Source: VXOZ01 sp965220045
Lineage (GTDB): Bacteria > Chloroflexota > UBA11872 > VXOZ01
DNA length: 64,000 nt
Reading direction: 5' to 3'
Assembly (NCBI GenBank): GCA_965220045.1
Contig: OZ244803.1
Coordinates: 1,736,001 to 1,800,000, forward strand
Translations under genes and position numbers: made by a program
The notes under the pieces: generated by a model
Told to the model about the DNA's origin: nothing
The model's database searches: none
The model's input: the letters and a program-made list of their open reading frames with translations, nothing else
In this document: one piece after another, positions 17,632-26,212 of the stretch
Numbering within the stretch: position 1 is the stretch's first letter
Layout: the number at the start of each line of letters is the position of its first letter

Positions 17632-20376
17632 CTATCGCCTTGGACTGCGGGTACCTGGATTCTCGCTCCCCAGGGACCGAAGACGGCCCAAGAGCGGCAA
17701 TCGCGAAACAGTCCGCAGCAGGGAACGGATTTCACGCGAAAACGGCATTCCCATGCGCGGCATCCGAACCGCTCGCAGAATAGCGCCAAATACCCCGAGT
17801 TCATACCATGTAAACCGCAGACGGCGCACGCCAATGTCGGCAACGAATAATAGCAACGCAACTACCACCAGCGGCTGCCAAAACGGCCTATTGTAGCCAT
17901 CCGGCGGCGGGCGGTCGTGGCGGAACGCTTCCGCCGCGCTCGTCAGCGCTTGTCCCCCGGTTACCGTTGCGAGTCGACGCAACAGCCGATAGTCCGTCTC
18001 AAAGCTCAAGAATTCGGCTGCGACCGGCACTACCGCGCCTGTAATCTGCTCGACTACGGGAGTATCACCGTCGTACTGCGTGATGCGCAGCGCGTAGACG
18101 CCAGCCTTGTCAGTTGTCAGCGTTCCTTCGTAGCGGCCCGGCGCCGTTTGCGGCAAGGCAAGGGAAAACGCGCGTTGTTCAGGACCAGCAACTTCTACCC
18201 GGGTAGCGAGCAGATTGCGAATATTGCCTTGGTCGTCCACCGAGTCTATGGCAATGGTCACATCGCTCCCGTCCACCCGTACCTGGGTCGCCAGTTGCGG
18301 ATTGAGCGGGCTGGGCATGGTCCAGCGCACCATCTGTGCCCAAAACTGCTGGTTCTGCGGCCACTCGCCCCACTCCGCCGCCCAGTCCTGACCGGCATCG
18401 CTGGTCCATGCTACGGCGCGGCCCAGACCATACTGCCATTGCGCCAAGATTACTTCGCTCGTATCGGAAAGCAACGGCGTTTCCGCAGCCGGTTTCGGCT
18501 CGGTGCGCACAAAGGCGGAGAGATTAGGCAGGGAATCCGGCAAGATAGCGCGCAAGATCGGACTGGCCGTCACGACGCGCGGCTGAAAGAGACGGCTCAT
18601 TATCAAAGACCGGCTCGCGCGCTGGCTCTCTTTTGTTACCACCTGCGGGATGTTCTCCGGTACGTCCGCGTAGTAGTAGCGTCCGTCTCCCAGCCTGACC
18701 AGGCGCTGCAACAGATTCTGGTCTGCATCCGCCCCAATTGCCACGGCGGAAAGCGTAATGTGATCGCGTCGCATGCGCGTCATCAGTGTTTCCCAAAGGC
18801 CGGGCGCCGAGGTGGACTGGCCGTCGGTCACCAGGATAATGTGCTTGACCTGCGCCGGCGTGCGGCGCAGCGTATCGTACGCAAGTTGCAGCGCATTGTA
18901 GATGTCGGTGCCGCCGCCGGCTTCGATTGTGGAGACACGGCGGACGACGTTATTGGCATCGTCCGCGTTGTTTACGGGAGCCGGACGAACCACCCACTGC
19001 GGCGAAAACTCAAATGCCAATACGCCAATCACGTCGCCGGACTGCAAGATCTCTACGGCTTGCGCTGCCGCCTCACGCGCCATGGCAATTTTGGATACCG
19101 GAGTGCCTTCGTTCATGCTGCCCGACTTGTCGATGAGCAGGGCCAGCGCCAGCGTCGGCAATTCCTCATGATCCGGCGGTTGTGAGATGACCGGCAGCGC
19201 GTGCTCCAAGGGGGTACCGCCGTAGTCTCCCATGCCAAACGCCGCAGCGCCGCCCAGGGCAACGAGACCGCCACCGAGATTCTGCACAAAGTCTCGCAGC
19301 GCTTGCATCTGCTGTTCGCTGAGTTGGGTGGCAGGCACATTTACGAGCACGACGCTCGATACGCCATCGAGGTCTTCAGGGCGAGTCGGAAGCTGCGCGG
19401 GCGATACGTTTTGCGCTTGGAGCCCGGCGACCTGGAGCGCCTGGGTGAGGATTGTGGCATCCCCAATTGTATTCTCCACAACCAGCACAACGCCCTTTGG
19501 CCCCACCTGCGAGTAACCGTAGGCGTCATTGTTTTGCGGTCGTTGATCTCCCGGCGCTACCACCTGGGCGCGAAATGAAAAGAAACCCTCTTCTAGACCA
19601 GGCTGCTGAATCGTGAAGGTGTTTTGTCCGTACTCAAGGTTTACCGACCCCTCACTGACAAGCGTTTCATTCATGAAGAGACGCAGCACCGCTTCCCCCT
19701 GCGTCGTGGATGCCACGGTGACCCGCACCTCAAAGCTCTCTTCCGCGCGCAGGGCATTGGGTGGCGCTACGTCGACAACGGCTGCGTCCACGCCAGGCTC
19801 AGCCAGGAGCGGCACGATGTCCACTTGGATGTCCTGCGCGGCGACCACCTCCGCGGCGCGCATGACATCACCCGCCGTTTGGTTGCCATCGGAGAGCAAC
19901 ACGATGCGTTTCGGCGCGTCAGGCGGGAATAAGGCGGCAGCCATTTCGAGCGCATCGCCGATGTTTGTACGGTCGTCAAGCCCCGCGGGGACTTCACCAT
20001 CATCTATCTCGCGGCGACCGAATGGATGCTCGATGCGAGTGCCGTCGCCGAACGTTAAGAGCGCAAACGTGTCGTCCGGGCCGCGCTCATCTGCCGCTCT
20101 CGCTATCCATTGACGCGCGGCAGCCTGCGTTGGGGCGGAAACGCTGGCCGAAGTATCAAGCAAGAAGATGGTATTGACCGGCCCGCCCGGCACTGGCAGC
20201 CGCAACCCCGCGAGGGCGAGAATAACCAGGGTAACCGCGATGAGTCGCAGAGCGGTCGCCGGTACCAGGGTGCGCCGCGAAAGCTGCATCACACCGTTTC
20301 TGGCGACAAAGACGACTACCACCCACGCGACAGGGATGAGGATGAGCAGCCACGGTTGTGTGAAGAATGCATCCAT
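17632..20376 (-). CDS. large membrane protein with two VWA domains and a class I glutamine-amidotransferase-like domain
   Basis: About 914 residues. Two N-terminal membrane helices; a first VWA domain with a MIDAS motif DTSAS and VLLSDGNQT; a beta-sandwich region; a glutamine-amidotransferase-like domain (about 280-390: GVVLVVENTIGD... LRDFVQNLGGGLVALGG); a second VWA with IDKSGSMNEG and ILVTDGQST; a long extracytoplasmic region; and a C-terminal helix (PLVVVALLLFVADIGV) with a basic tail. VWA domains with intact MIDAS bind metal and protein ligands. The frame opens at 20409, but the ATG at 20376 comes right after the stop of the preceding gene (20381-20379), so I take that. Part of the coupled MoxR/VWA operon. 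Confidence 0.82.
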   Translation of the reverse strand: MDAFFTQPWLLILIPVAWVVVVFVARNGVMQLSRRTLVPATALRLIAVTLVILALAGLRLPVPGGPVNTIFLLDTSASVSAPTQAAARQWIARAADERGPDDTFALLTFGDGTRIEHPFGRREIDDGEVPAGLDDRTNIGDALEMAAALFPPDAPKRIVLLSDGNQTAGDVMRAAEVVAAQDIQVDIVPLLAEPGVDAAVVDVAPPNALRAEESFEVRVTVASTTQGEAVLRLFMNETLVSEGSVNLEYGQNTFTIQQPGLEEGFFSFRAQVVAPGDQRPQNNDAYGYSQVGPKGVVLVVENTIGDATILTQALQVAGLQAQNVSPAQLPTRPEDLDGVSSVVLVNVPATQLSEQQMQALRDFVQNLGGGLVALGGAAAFGMGDYGGTPLEHALPVISQPPDHEELPTLALALLIDKSGSMNEGTPVSKIAMAREAAAQAVEILQSGDVIGVLAFEFSPQWVVRPAPVNNADDANNVVRRVSTIEAGGGTDIYNALQLAYDTLRRTPAQVKHIILVTDGQSTSAPGLWETLMTRMRRDHITLSAVAIGADADQNLLQRLVRLGDGRYYYADVPENIPQVVTKESQRASRSLIMSRLFQPRVVTASPILRAILPDSLPNLSAFVRTEPKPAAETPLLSDTSEVILAQWQYGLGRAVAWTSDAGQDWAAEWGEWPQNQQFWAQMVRWTMPSPLNPQLATQVRVDGSDVTIAIDSVDDQGNIRNLLATRVEVAGPEQRAFSLALPQTAPGRYEGTLTTDKAGVYALRITQYDGDTPVVEQITGAVVPVAAEFLSFETDYRLLRRLATVTGGQALTSAAEAFRHDRPPPDGYNRPFWQPLVVVALLLFVADIGVRRLRFTWYELGVFGAILRAVRMPRMGMPFSREIRSLLRTVSRLPLLGRLRSLGSENPGTRSPRR

Positions 20377-20378
20377 CG

Positions 20379-22226
20379 CTATGTACGCACGCGGTGGTAC
20401 CACACCCATTCGAACAGCAGGAGGAAGAGCACGACAAGCGCCAGGTACCGCCAGATTTCATGAAATACAGGCAACTCAACCGGCGGCACCGACGCGCCAC
20501 TACCTGCAAGCGCCGGAATTTGCGAACCTACGTTCGTTTCCGCCACCTCTTGGAGACTCACAATGAAGACTTCACGGTAGACCTCCTCGCCGCCAGCGTA
20601 GTGGACCAGGTGGTAGACACCAAGCTCCTCCGTTTCGGAGAAAGAAATGCGCTGTCTGCCTGCGAATGAGATTCGACCGCCGCCAGGTTTCTCTACGACC
20701 AGGCGATCTGCATGCGGGTGTAATCCCAGCTCAATGACGTCCTGGGGCTGAATGTGCGTGGCGGTTTCTTGAATACGGTAGGGATTGAGCCACTGGTAGA
20801 TATTCCCCATCAGCACGGGAAACGCCGTGCGCAATGGTAGGTTGCTTTGCATCAGGGAGAACGTAAAGACCACCATGCGCCTACCGTCGAAGGTGCCGCT
20901 GAACAGCAATGGCCCCCGATTGCTCCCAATAAGCTCGTCCGCCCATGGCGGCAACTCCAAGCGGCGCGCACGGGACACCTGCAGGTCGCGGATATCCACA
21001 AATTGCATCAGGTGGTGGTCTTGCGCCACATAGTCAAGCGGCGGCGCCACAATCTCTCCGCTCACCGGCAAAAGGGGCGATCCCACTGGTGGATTGAAGA
21101 TCAGCCAGTTGCCGGGCGGGAGCTCCGGCGGCAGCCAGCCATCAAAAATATACAGGTCATATACGTCTGCCGGACGAAACTCCACCGGACGCACGTGGTC
21201 GAGCGCGAGAAACGGTAGCGGCGCGAATACCGTACTGAGAAAGAAGGGTGTATCCGACACCAAGAGCGCGCGGAGCACCGGCGGCGGCATGAGTATTGAC
21301 GCCGTGCGGTTGTCCGCCGCCAGCGCATCCTGGTGATCCAGCACAGCATCCACACGGGATACGCCGGGCGGAAAGTCGCCAAAGACCAAATCTACCGATG
21401 AGCCGGCACTCTCGAAAGGAGCGAGCGTTATGTCACGTCGTTCGAGCGGTTGGCCGTCCGCCAGCACGGCCAAGGGCACCGTGACGGATTCAGCGCTGTA
21501 GTTTTGGACCTGAACGAAGGCCTCTAGGCTATCCAGCCGGCGGCGGATGGCGAAGGCGCTGATTCCTTGATTATTCGCCGGTGTACCCACACGTACAAAA
21601 TAGACCGTGGTATTGATCGAATCGGGTACCGCGGGTGAGGGAAAACTGCCATCCGTATACAAGTAGACTTCGCTGCCGGGCAAGGAATCCGCCAGGGAAA
21701 CAGCGAGCTGAAGGACACGATCGACATTTCCGACGGTGGCAGTCTGCGCTATACTCTCGACCGCATCGCGTGCGGCCTGTTCGTCACGAGTCAGATAGGC
21801 AAGGACGGCAGGCTGGTTGCCAAAGCTCATCACAGTCAGCCGGTCGCCCGGTTCTATCACGTTGAGCTGCTCAAGTGCGGCGGCTTTCGCCGCCTCCAGC
21901 CGTGTCGTGTCGCCGCTCGACACGCTCATGCTGGCGGAGGCATCGATCACGTGGACAATGTGCCGCTGCGGTATCGTCTCCGCCGTGCGCTCCGGTCGAG
22001 CGAGCACAAGTGCCAGGAGCAGGATTGCGAGAAGCTGTAAGAGCAGAAGCAGATGACGCCTCAGCCGTTGCCACAGGGTGAGCGCCTGCTCCCGTTGCAC
22101 GAGGTCGCGCCAGAGAAAGATGCTGGGTACTTCGACGCGCAAACTGCGCGGCCGCAAAATGTAGAAGAGCAGCACCAGCCCCGCGAGCGCCCCCCACGCG
22201 AGAGCCAAAGGGACCAGCAGGCTCAT
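20379..22226 (-). CDS. BatA-like membrane protein with VWA domain
   Basis: 615 residues. The N-terminus matches the BatA/aerotolerance type: a first helix (LALAWGALAGLVLLFYIL), PSIFLWRDL and a second helix LLLLLQLLAILLLALVLARP. A VWA domain follows with MIDAS DASASMS and the later VYLYTDGSF. A periplasmic region leads to a last membrane helix (YLALVVLFLLLFEWVWYH). The start overlaps the stop of the DUF58 gene by 4 bases, so translation is coupled. Proteins of this class work with MoxR ATPases in envelope assembly or stress tolerance. Confidence 0.82.
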   Translation of the reverse strand: MSLLVPLALAWGALAGLVLLFYILRPRSLRVEVPSIFLWRDLVQREQALTLWQRLRRHLLLLLQLLAILLLALVLARPERTAETIPQRHIVHVIDASASMSVSSGDTTRLEAAKAAALEQLNVIEPGDRLTVMSFGNQPAVLAYLTRDEQAARDAVESIAQTATVGNVDRVLQLAVSLADSLPGSEVYLYTDGSFPSPAVPDSINTTVYFVRVGTPANNQGISAFAIRRRLDSLEAFVQVQNYSAESVTVPLAVLADGQPLERRDITLAPFESAGSSVDLVFGDFPPGVSRVDAVLDHQDALAADNRTASILMPPPVLRALLVSDTPFFLSTVFAPLPFLALDHVRPVEFRPADVYDLYIFDGWLPPELPPGNWLIFNPPVGSPLLPVSGEIVAPPLDYVAQDHHLMQFVDIRDLQVSRARRLELPPWADELIGSNRGPLLFSGTFDGRRMVVFTFSLMQSNLPLRTAFPVLMGNIYQWLNPYRIQETATHIQPQDVIELGLHPHADRLVVEKPGGGRISFAGRQRISFSETEELGVYHLVHYAGGEEVYREVFIVSLQEVAETNVGSQIPALAGSGASVPPVELPVFHEIWRYLALVVLFLLLFEWVWYHRVRT

Positions 22227-23110
22227 AGAACGACTCTCCGCAATAGTCGCTGGAACACCACTTCTTCCAGCGGCCAGGAGGTCTCAAGCCGCACATAGCG
22301 CGCATTGCGCCGCCCACAAAAGGCCTCAAGCTGGTCGGCCCAGTCGAGCACGTGTTCACGGTACTGATTGAGCGTTTCCGCATCGGCCGCCACGTTGATC
22401 GTCCGGCCGGTTTCCCGGTCGACGAGGCTCAATTCTCCGCTCAATTCAGGATCGATTTCCGCCCAATCGAGCACATGCAGGAGCACGAGTTCATTACCGG
22501 CCTCCTGAATTGCCGTGATGCCCCGATACGCGTCTTCCGTCATCATGTCTGAAATGAGAATCACGAGGCCGCGCTGGGCGTTCCGGGCGACGTAATTGCG
22601 CAGCGCCGAAACGAGCGAGGTTGCGCCGCCGATGGGCTCCACCTGCTCGAGAAAGTCGAAGTAGCGCAATATGAACGCTCGCCCTTGAGCAGGTGCGAAG
22701 TACTGTTCCACGGTCTCGCTGAATACTGCCGCGGACAGCACGTCGTCGCGGTTGAGCGCAATGTACCCCAAGCTGCCGGCCAGCGACTTCGCGTAGGTAA
22801 ATTTATTCTGGCGCCCCCAGTCCATAGAGCGGCTGCCGTCCACGAGCACATGAACGGCGAGATGCTCTTCCGCCTCGCGGAGCTTAATGTAGAGGCGATT
22901 GGAGCGGCCAAAGACGTTCCAATCGATATGACGATAGTCGTCTCCGGGGCTGTAGTTGCGGTAGTCGGCAAACTCTATCGAAGAGCCAAACTGCCGACTG
23001 CGCCTGCCCCCTCCGCTCACCATGCCATAGCCGCGGCGGCTGATGAGCTGCAAGCGGTCTAACCGCCGCAGGAACGCGTGGTCTATCAGTGCCGAAGGAC
23101 TCGGCTTCAT
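22223..23110 (-). CDS. DUF58 domain protein
   Basis: 295 residues, soluble. The DUF58 core is clear: RRSRQFGSSIEFADYRNYSP, then DYRHIDWNVFGR and a VWA-like strand VLVDGSRSMDWG. Such proteins are almost always encoded next to MoxR ATPases, as here, and are thought to be their partners. The start overlaps the moxR stop by 4 bases (ATGA), and its own stop overlaps the next gene the same way. Confidence 0.9.
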   Translation of the reverse strand: MKPSPSALIDHAFLRRLDRLQLISRRGYGMVSGGGRRSRQFGSSIEFADYRNYSPGDDYRHIDWNVFGRSNRLYIKLREAEEHLAVHVLVDGSRSMDWGRQNKFTYAKSLAGSLGYIALNRDDVLSAAVFSETVEQYFAPAQGRAFILRYFDFLEQVEPIGGATSLVSALRNYVARNAQRGLVILISDMMTEDAYRGITAIQEAGNELVLLHVLDWAEIDPELSGELSLVDRETGRTINVAADAETLNQYREHVLDWADQLEAFCGRRNARYVRLETSWPLEEVVFQRLLRRVVL

Positions 23111-24108
23111 TCTTCCTTGTCCGGTGAAATCGTCATGGCAAGCTCGTCAATGACCGTGTCTGCTGTGATACCCTCCGCCTCAGCCTCGAAGTTCAGGATG
23201 AGCCTGTGCCGCAACGTGTGATGCGCCACCGCGCGAATGTCGTCAAACGAGACGTTGTACCGATTGTCGAACAGGGCGCGAACCTTGCCGGCCAGCACGA
23301 GGGTCTGGGCGCCGCGAGGGGACGCGCCGTAGCGCACGTAGTTACGCGTGATCTGCGGCGCCTCAGGCGACTCCGGATCCGTGGCCGTAATCAGGCGCAC
23401 GGCGTAGCGCAGGACGTGGGAGGCGATTGGCACCTGGCGTACGAGCACCTGCAGCGCCACGATGTCCTGCGTGGTTGCGACTTTTCGCACTTCCGGCACC
23501 ACGTCCGTTGTGGTACGCAGTACGATCTCCTCCAATTCCGCAGCATCGGGATAGTTTACGATGATCTTGAAGAAGAAGCGGTCCAACTGCGCTTCGGGCA
23601 GCGGATAGGTGCCTTCCATCTCGATGGGGTTCTGCGTCGCCATCACAAAAAACGGTACCGGCAGATCGTGCAACGTGTTGCCCACGGTCACCGTGCTCTC
23701 GTGCATGGCTTCCAACAGTGCCGACTGCGTCTTCGGCGTGGCGCGGTTGATTTCATCTGCCAGAATCAGGTTGTTGAAAATCGGCCCCGGCTCGAACCGA
23801 AAGAAGCGGCTATCCTGCTGGTCCTCTGTGATGACCGTCGTCCCCGTGATATCCGCCGGCATCAGATCGGGGGTGAATTGGATCCGTCCGTACCGCAAGT
23901 CGAGTACTTCCCCTAGAGTCTTGACAATCTCGGTCTTTCCCAGTCCCGGCACACCTTCGAGCAGCGCATGCCCGCCGGCGAGAAGACAAATCAGCACACT
24001 GTCAACCACGGCTTGCTGGCCAACGATGACTTTCCCCAACTCAGCACGAATATCCTGGCTCAAAGTTTGAAAGTGTTCGATTCGTTCCTCGGTGGGCCGT
24101 GTGATCAT
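23107..24108 (-). CDS. moxR: MoxR family AAA+ ATPase
   Basis: 333 residues. Walker A GVPGLGKTE, Walker B LILADEINRATPKTQSALL and sensor region MATQNPIEMEGTYPLPEAQ with the Arg-rich LDRFFFKI stretch all match MoxR. These ATPases act as chaperones that help load cofactors or assemble VWA-containing complexes. Start overlaps the stop of the Q-rich gene by 4 bases; its own stop overlaps the DUF58 gene. Confidence 0.93.
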   Translation of the reverse strand: MITRPTEERIEHFQTLSQDIRAELGKVIVGQQAVVDSVLICLLAGGHALLEGVPGLGKTEIVKTLGEVLDLRYGRIQFTPDLMPADITGTTVITEDQQDSRFFRFEPGPIFNNLILADEINRATPKTQSALLEAMHESTVTVGNTLHDLPVPFFVMATQNPIEMEGTYPLPEAQLDRFFFKIIVNYPDAAELEEIVLRTTTDVVPEVRKVATTQDIVALQVLVRQVPIASHVLRYAVRLITATDPESPEAPQITRNYVRYGASPRGAQTLVLAGKVRALFDNRYNVSFDDIRAVAHHTLRHRLILNFEAEAEGITADTVIDELAMTISPDKEE

Positions 24109-25826
24109 TGCGCTTGCTCCAAAGCATTTGACAAAGCGTTAAAGTACTGCTGAACATAGTCTGCTACCATCCAGGGCACAAAGTGGCTCGCGCCGCCGCT
24201 GGAAATGATGGCGTTACCGGCGTCGGTCACACCGAATTGCGCCGGTGCCGCACCCGGTCCAGGGACCGCCACCGGTGCGCGCTGCGGCGACCACAGCGAC
24301 GGGCCAATACCTCTATCAGCCAAGACGAACGAGGGCCTTTGCTCTATCTGCAGGCGGGGCGCTTCCGGTCCCGGCTGGAAGGATTCCTCACCGCTATTGC
24401 CGCCGCCCTGACTCGGTCCGCCGGGAGCCGACTGAAGCTGCCAGGAGTTTTGCTGTTGCGCCGGTCCTGACTGCTCCGTCACACCGGACGTGTTGAATGC
24501 TTGCTGTGCCCGCGCCATGAGTTGTTGGGCGTCTCCCTGTTGAGATCCGGCTTCCTCGCCACCGGCGCCGGCACGCAATTGCTCGGATTGCTGCTCCGAT
24601 TGCTGTTGCGCGCGGATCCGCTGCCCGCGCTCCTCGATGGCGTCGCCGAGCTCCTGGAGTTCACGCTCTGTCGCCCGGTCGTTGTACGACGCAACTTCCC
24701 GGCTCACGTCGGCTAATTCCTGCGCGAGGCGCGGATCGGTGGCCTGGGCCTGCTCCGCCGCTTTGGCAAACGCGTCCGTCATGTCGTTGCGGTCTTCTCG
24801 CGACAGGTCGCGCACCTGACTTGCCAGATCTTCCAACGCTTGCGCCGCTTGCTCGTAATTGCCGCGCTCGAGGTCTTGCCCCGCTTCTCGCGATGGTCGC
24901 GCTTGAGAGAGCTCTCGACCTACCTCCGCGAGGGCGGCTGCTTGTTCGTTGATTTGGGGATTGCGATACGCCTCCAGTTGTTGGGCCAAATCGGAAAAGC
25001 CTGCCTGCTCGTCTTGGCCTTCTCCGGTGGTACCATCCTCCCCAGCTTGGCCCTGTTGGGCCTGCGCCTGCTGCTGATTGGAGTCGGACTGCGACAGCAA
25101 GGGCTGGTCCTGCTGGGACTGTGCCGTGTCCTGAGCCGCCGCGGAATCAGCCAGGTCTTCGCCGGCTGCCGGGCTCAGCACTTCTTCACCCGACACCAAA
25201 GCGTCCGGCGTCGTACGCTCGAGCAGCGTCCCCTCCCGAACTGCCGCGACCTGATGGGCCAGCGGCGCCAGGGGCGCCAGTTGTCCGGCCATGTAGGGGA
25301 AAACCTCCCACAGGAAGAGCGCAACGAGCGCCAACGCGAGCAGGAGAACGTCCCTTTGCGGGAGGCGAACCGGAAACACTTGCCGGGGTTTGATCTCGCG
25401 GGCATGCCGCCAAGCGTCACCGAGAAGCACGGCCCGAAAGGGGCTTTCCGCGGCGTGGCCCAACTCCTCGATCGTAGTAGCGAGACGTTCGGACAGGGCC
25501 AAGCGCGCATCATACGCCCTGGCAATATCCAACGTATTCAGCCGCCGCAATAGCGTGGGGACAACCAGCGCCAAATACACACAGAGAGCCGCAAACAAAC
25601 TGATCGCGAAGACGGGAAGTTGCGGAACAACGAGAGACCCAACCAAAGAGACGCCCACATATAGTAGCGCCGCCACCCACAACGCACGTACGCCCCGCAA
25701 CAATACGCCAAGCAGCCGCAACCGCCGGCCGAACTGTGTAATCTGTTGGACAAAGGCGGGCGCGGAGGGAATGCCTTGTCCGGGATACCCAGCGTCAGAA
25801 GAAGATGTCTTCGACAAGGTCGCCAC
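24105..25826 (-). CDS. membrane-anchored Gln-rich coiled-coil protein
   Basis: 573 residues. Three hydrophobic segments in the first 195 residues (LWVAALLYVGVSLVGSLVV, FAISLFAALCVYLALVV, VLLLALALVALFLWEVF) are followed by a long low-complexity region rich in Gln, Ala and Glu with coiled-coil character (about 240-440), then a Pro/Gly/Gln-rich tail ending FVPWMVADYVQQYFNALSN. The layout recalls DUF4175-type proteins, but I cannot confirm the family. It is the first gene of the MoxR/VWA operon and overlaps moxR by 4 bases. Probably a scaffold facing the outside of the membrane. Confidence 0.7.
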   Translation of the reverse strand: MATLSKTSSSDAGYPGQGIPSAPAFVQQITQFGRRLRLLGVLLRGVRALWVAALLYVGVSLVGSLVVPQLPVFAISLFAALCVYLALVVPTLLRRLNTLDIARAYDARLALSERLATTIEELGHAAESPFRAVLLGDAWRHAREIKPRQVFPVRLPQRDVLLLALALVALFLWEVFPYMAGQLAPLAPLAHQVAAVREGTLLERTTPDALVSGEEVLSPAAGEDLADSAAAQDTAQSQQDQPLLSQSDSNQQQAQAQQGQAGEDGTTGEGQDEQAGFSDLAQQLEAYRNPQINEQAAALAEVGRELSQARPSREAGQDLERGNYEQAAQALEDLASQVRDLSREDRNDMTDAFAKAAEQAQATDPRLAQELADVSREVASYNDRATERELQELGDAIEERGQRIRAQQQSEQQSEQLRAGAGGEEAGSQQGDAQQLMARAQQAFNTSGVTEQSGPAQQQNSWQLQSAPGGPSQGGGNSGEESFQPGPEAPRLQIEQRPSFVLADRGIGPSLWSPQRAPVAVPGPGAAPAQFGVTDAGNAIISSGGASHFVPWMVADYVQQYFNALSNALEQAQ

Positions 25827-26212
25827 GCTGCCTGCTGCTTCCTATCCACCGGTGAAGTGTACAGTGCCGATCGCACCTACACCGGAGGTAACGCGTTCAC
25901 TGCAGGTGGCAAGTTCGTCGCAGGTGTTCACTACATGGGAAGAAGTGATGCGCTGCGACAACTGCAACGGCCGATGCAAACCTGACCGATAACGCTCCGC
26001 CAAGTAATGGCTACGGCCAATGCACACCGTCTCTGCGCGGGTTGTGCAGCTTGCCCCCGCCTGCTCTGCTTTCTGAATCAATCTTACCTGAGAACAAGAG
26101 GTGCGTAAACGCAGCCACGATTGAAGCGCCACAAACGCTATGCTATTATGGCACCGAACTATGCCCCAACCTTGGCAAAGAACCCATGCTGTGCTGAAGG
26201 CAGGAGGACACG
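25827..26212. other. divergent intergenic region
   Basis: About 386 bases between the VWA operon (leftward) and acs (rightward). The acs promoter is at 26121-26149. I find no clear promoter for the leftward operon and no convincing gene. Confidence 0.5.
26121..26149 (+). promoter_or_regulatory. predicted promoter of acs
   Basis: -35 TTGAAG at 26121-26126, a 17-base spacer and -10 TATTAT at 26144-26149 preceded by TGC, so it also has an extended -10. Confidence 0.6.

Noticed and set aside
17917..19185. 422-codon plus-strand ORF
   Set aside because: It lies opposite the well-supported double-VWA gene; its translation is Arg/His/Gln-rich and resembles no family. It arises from the codon bias of the real gene.
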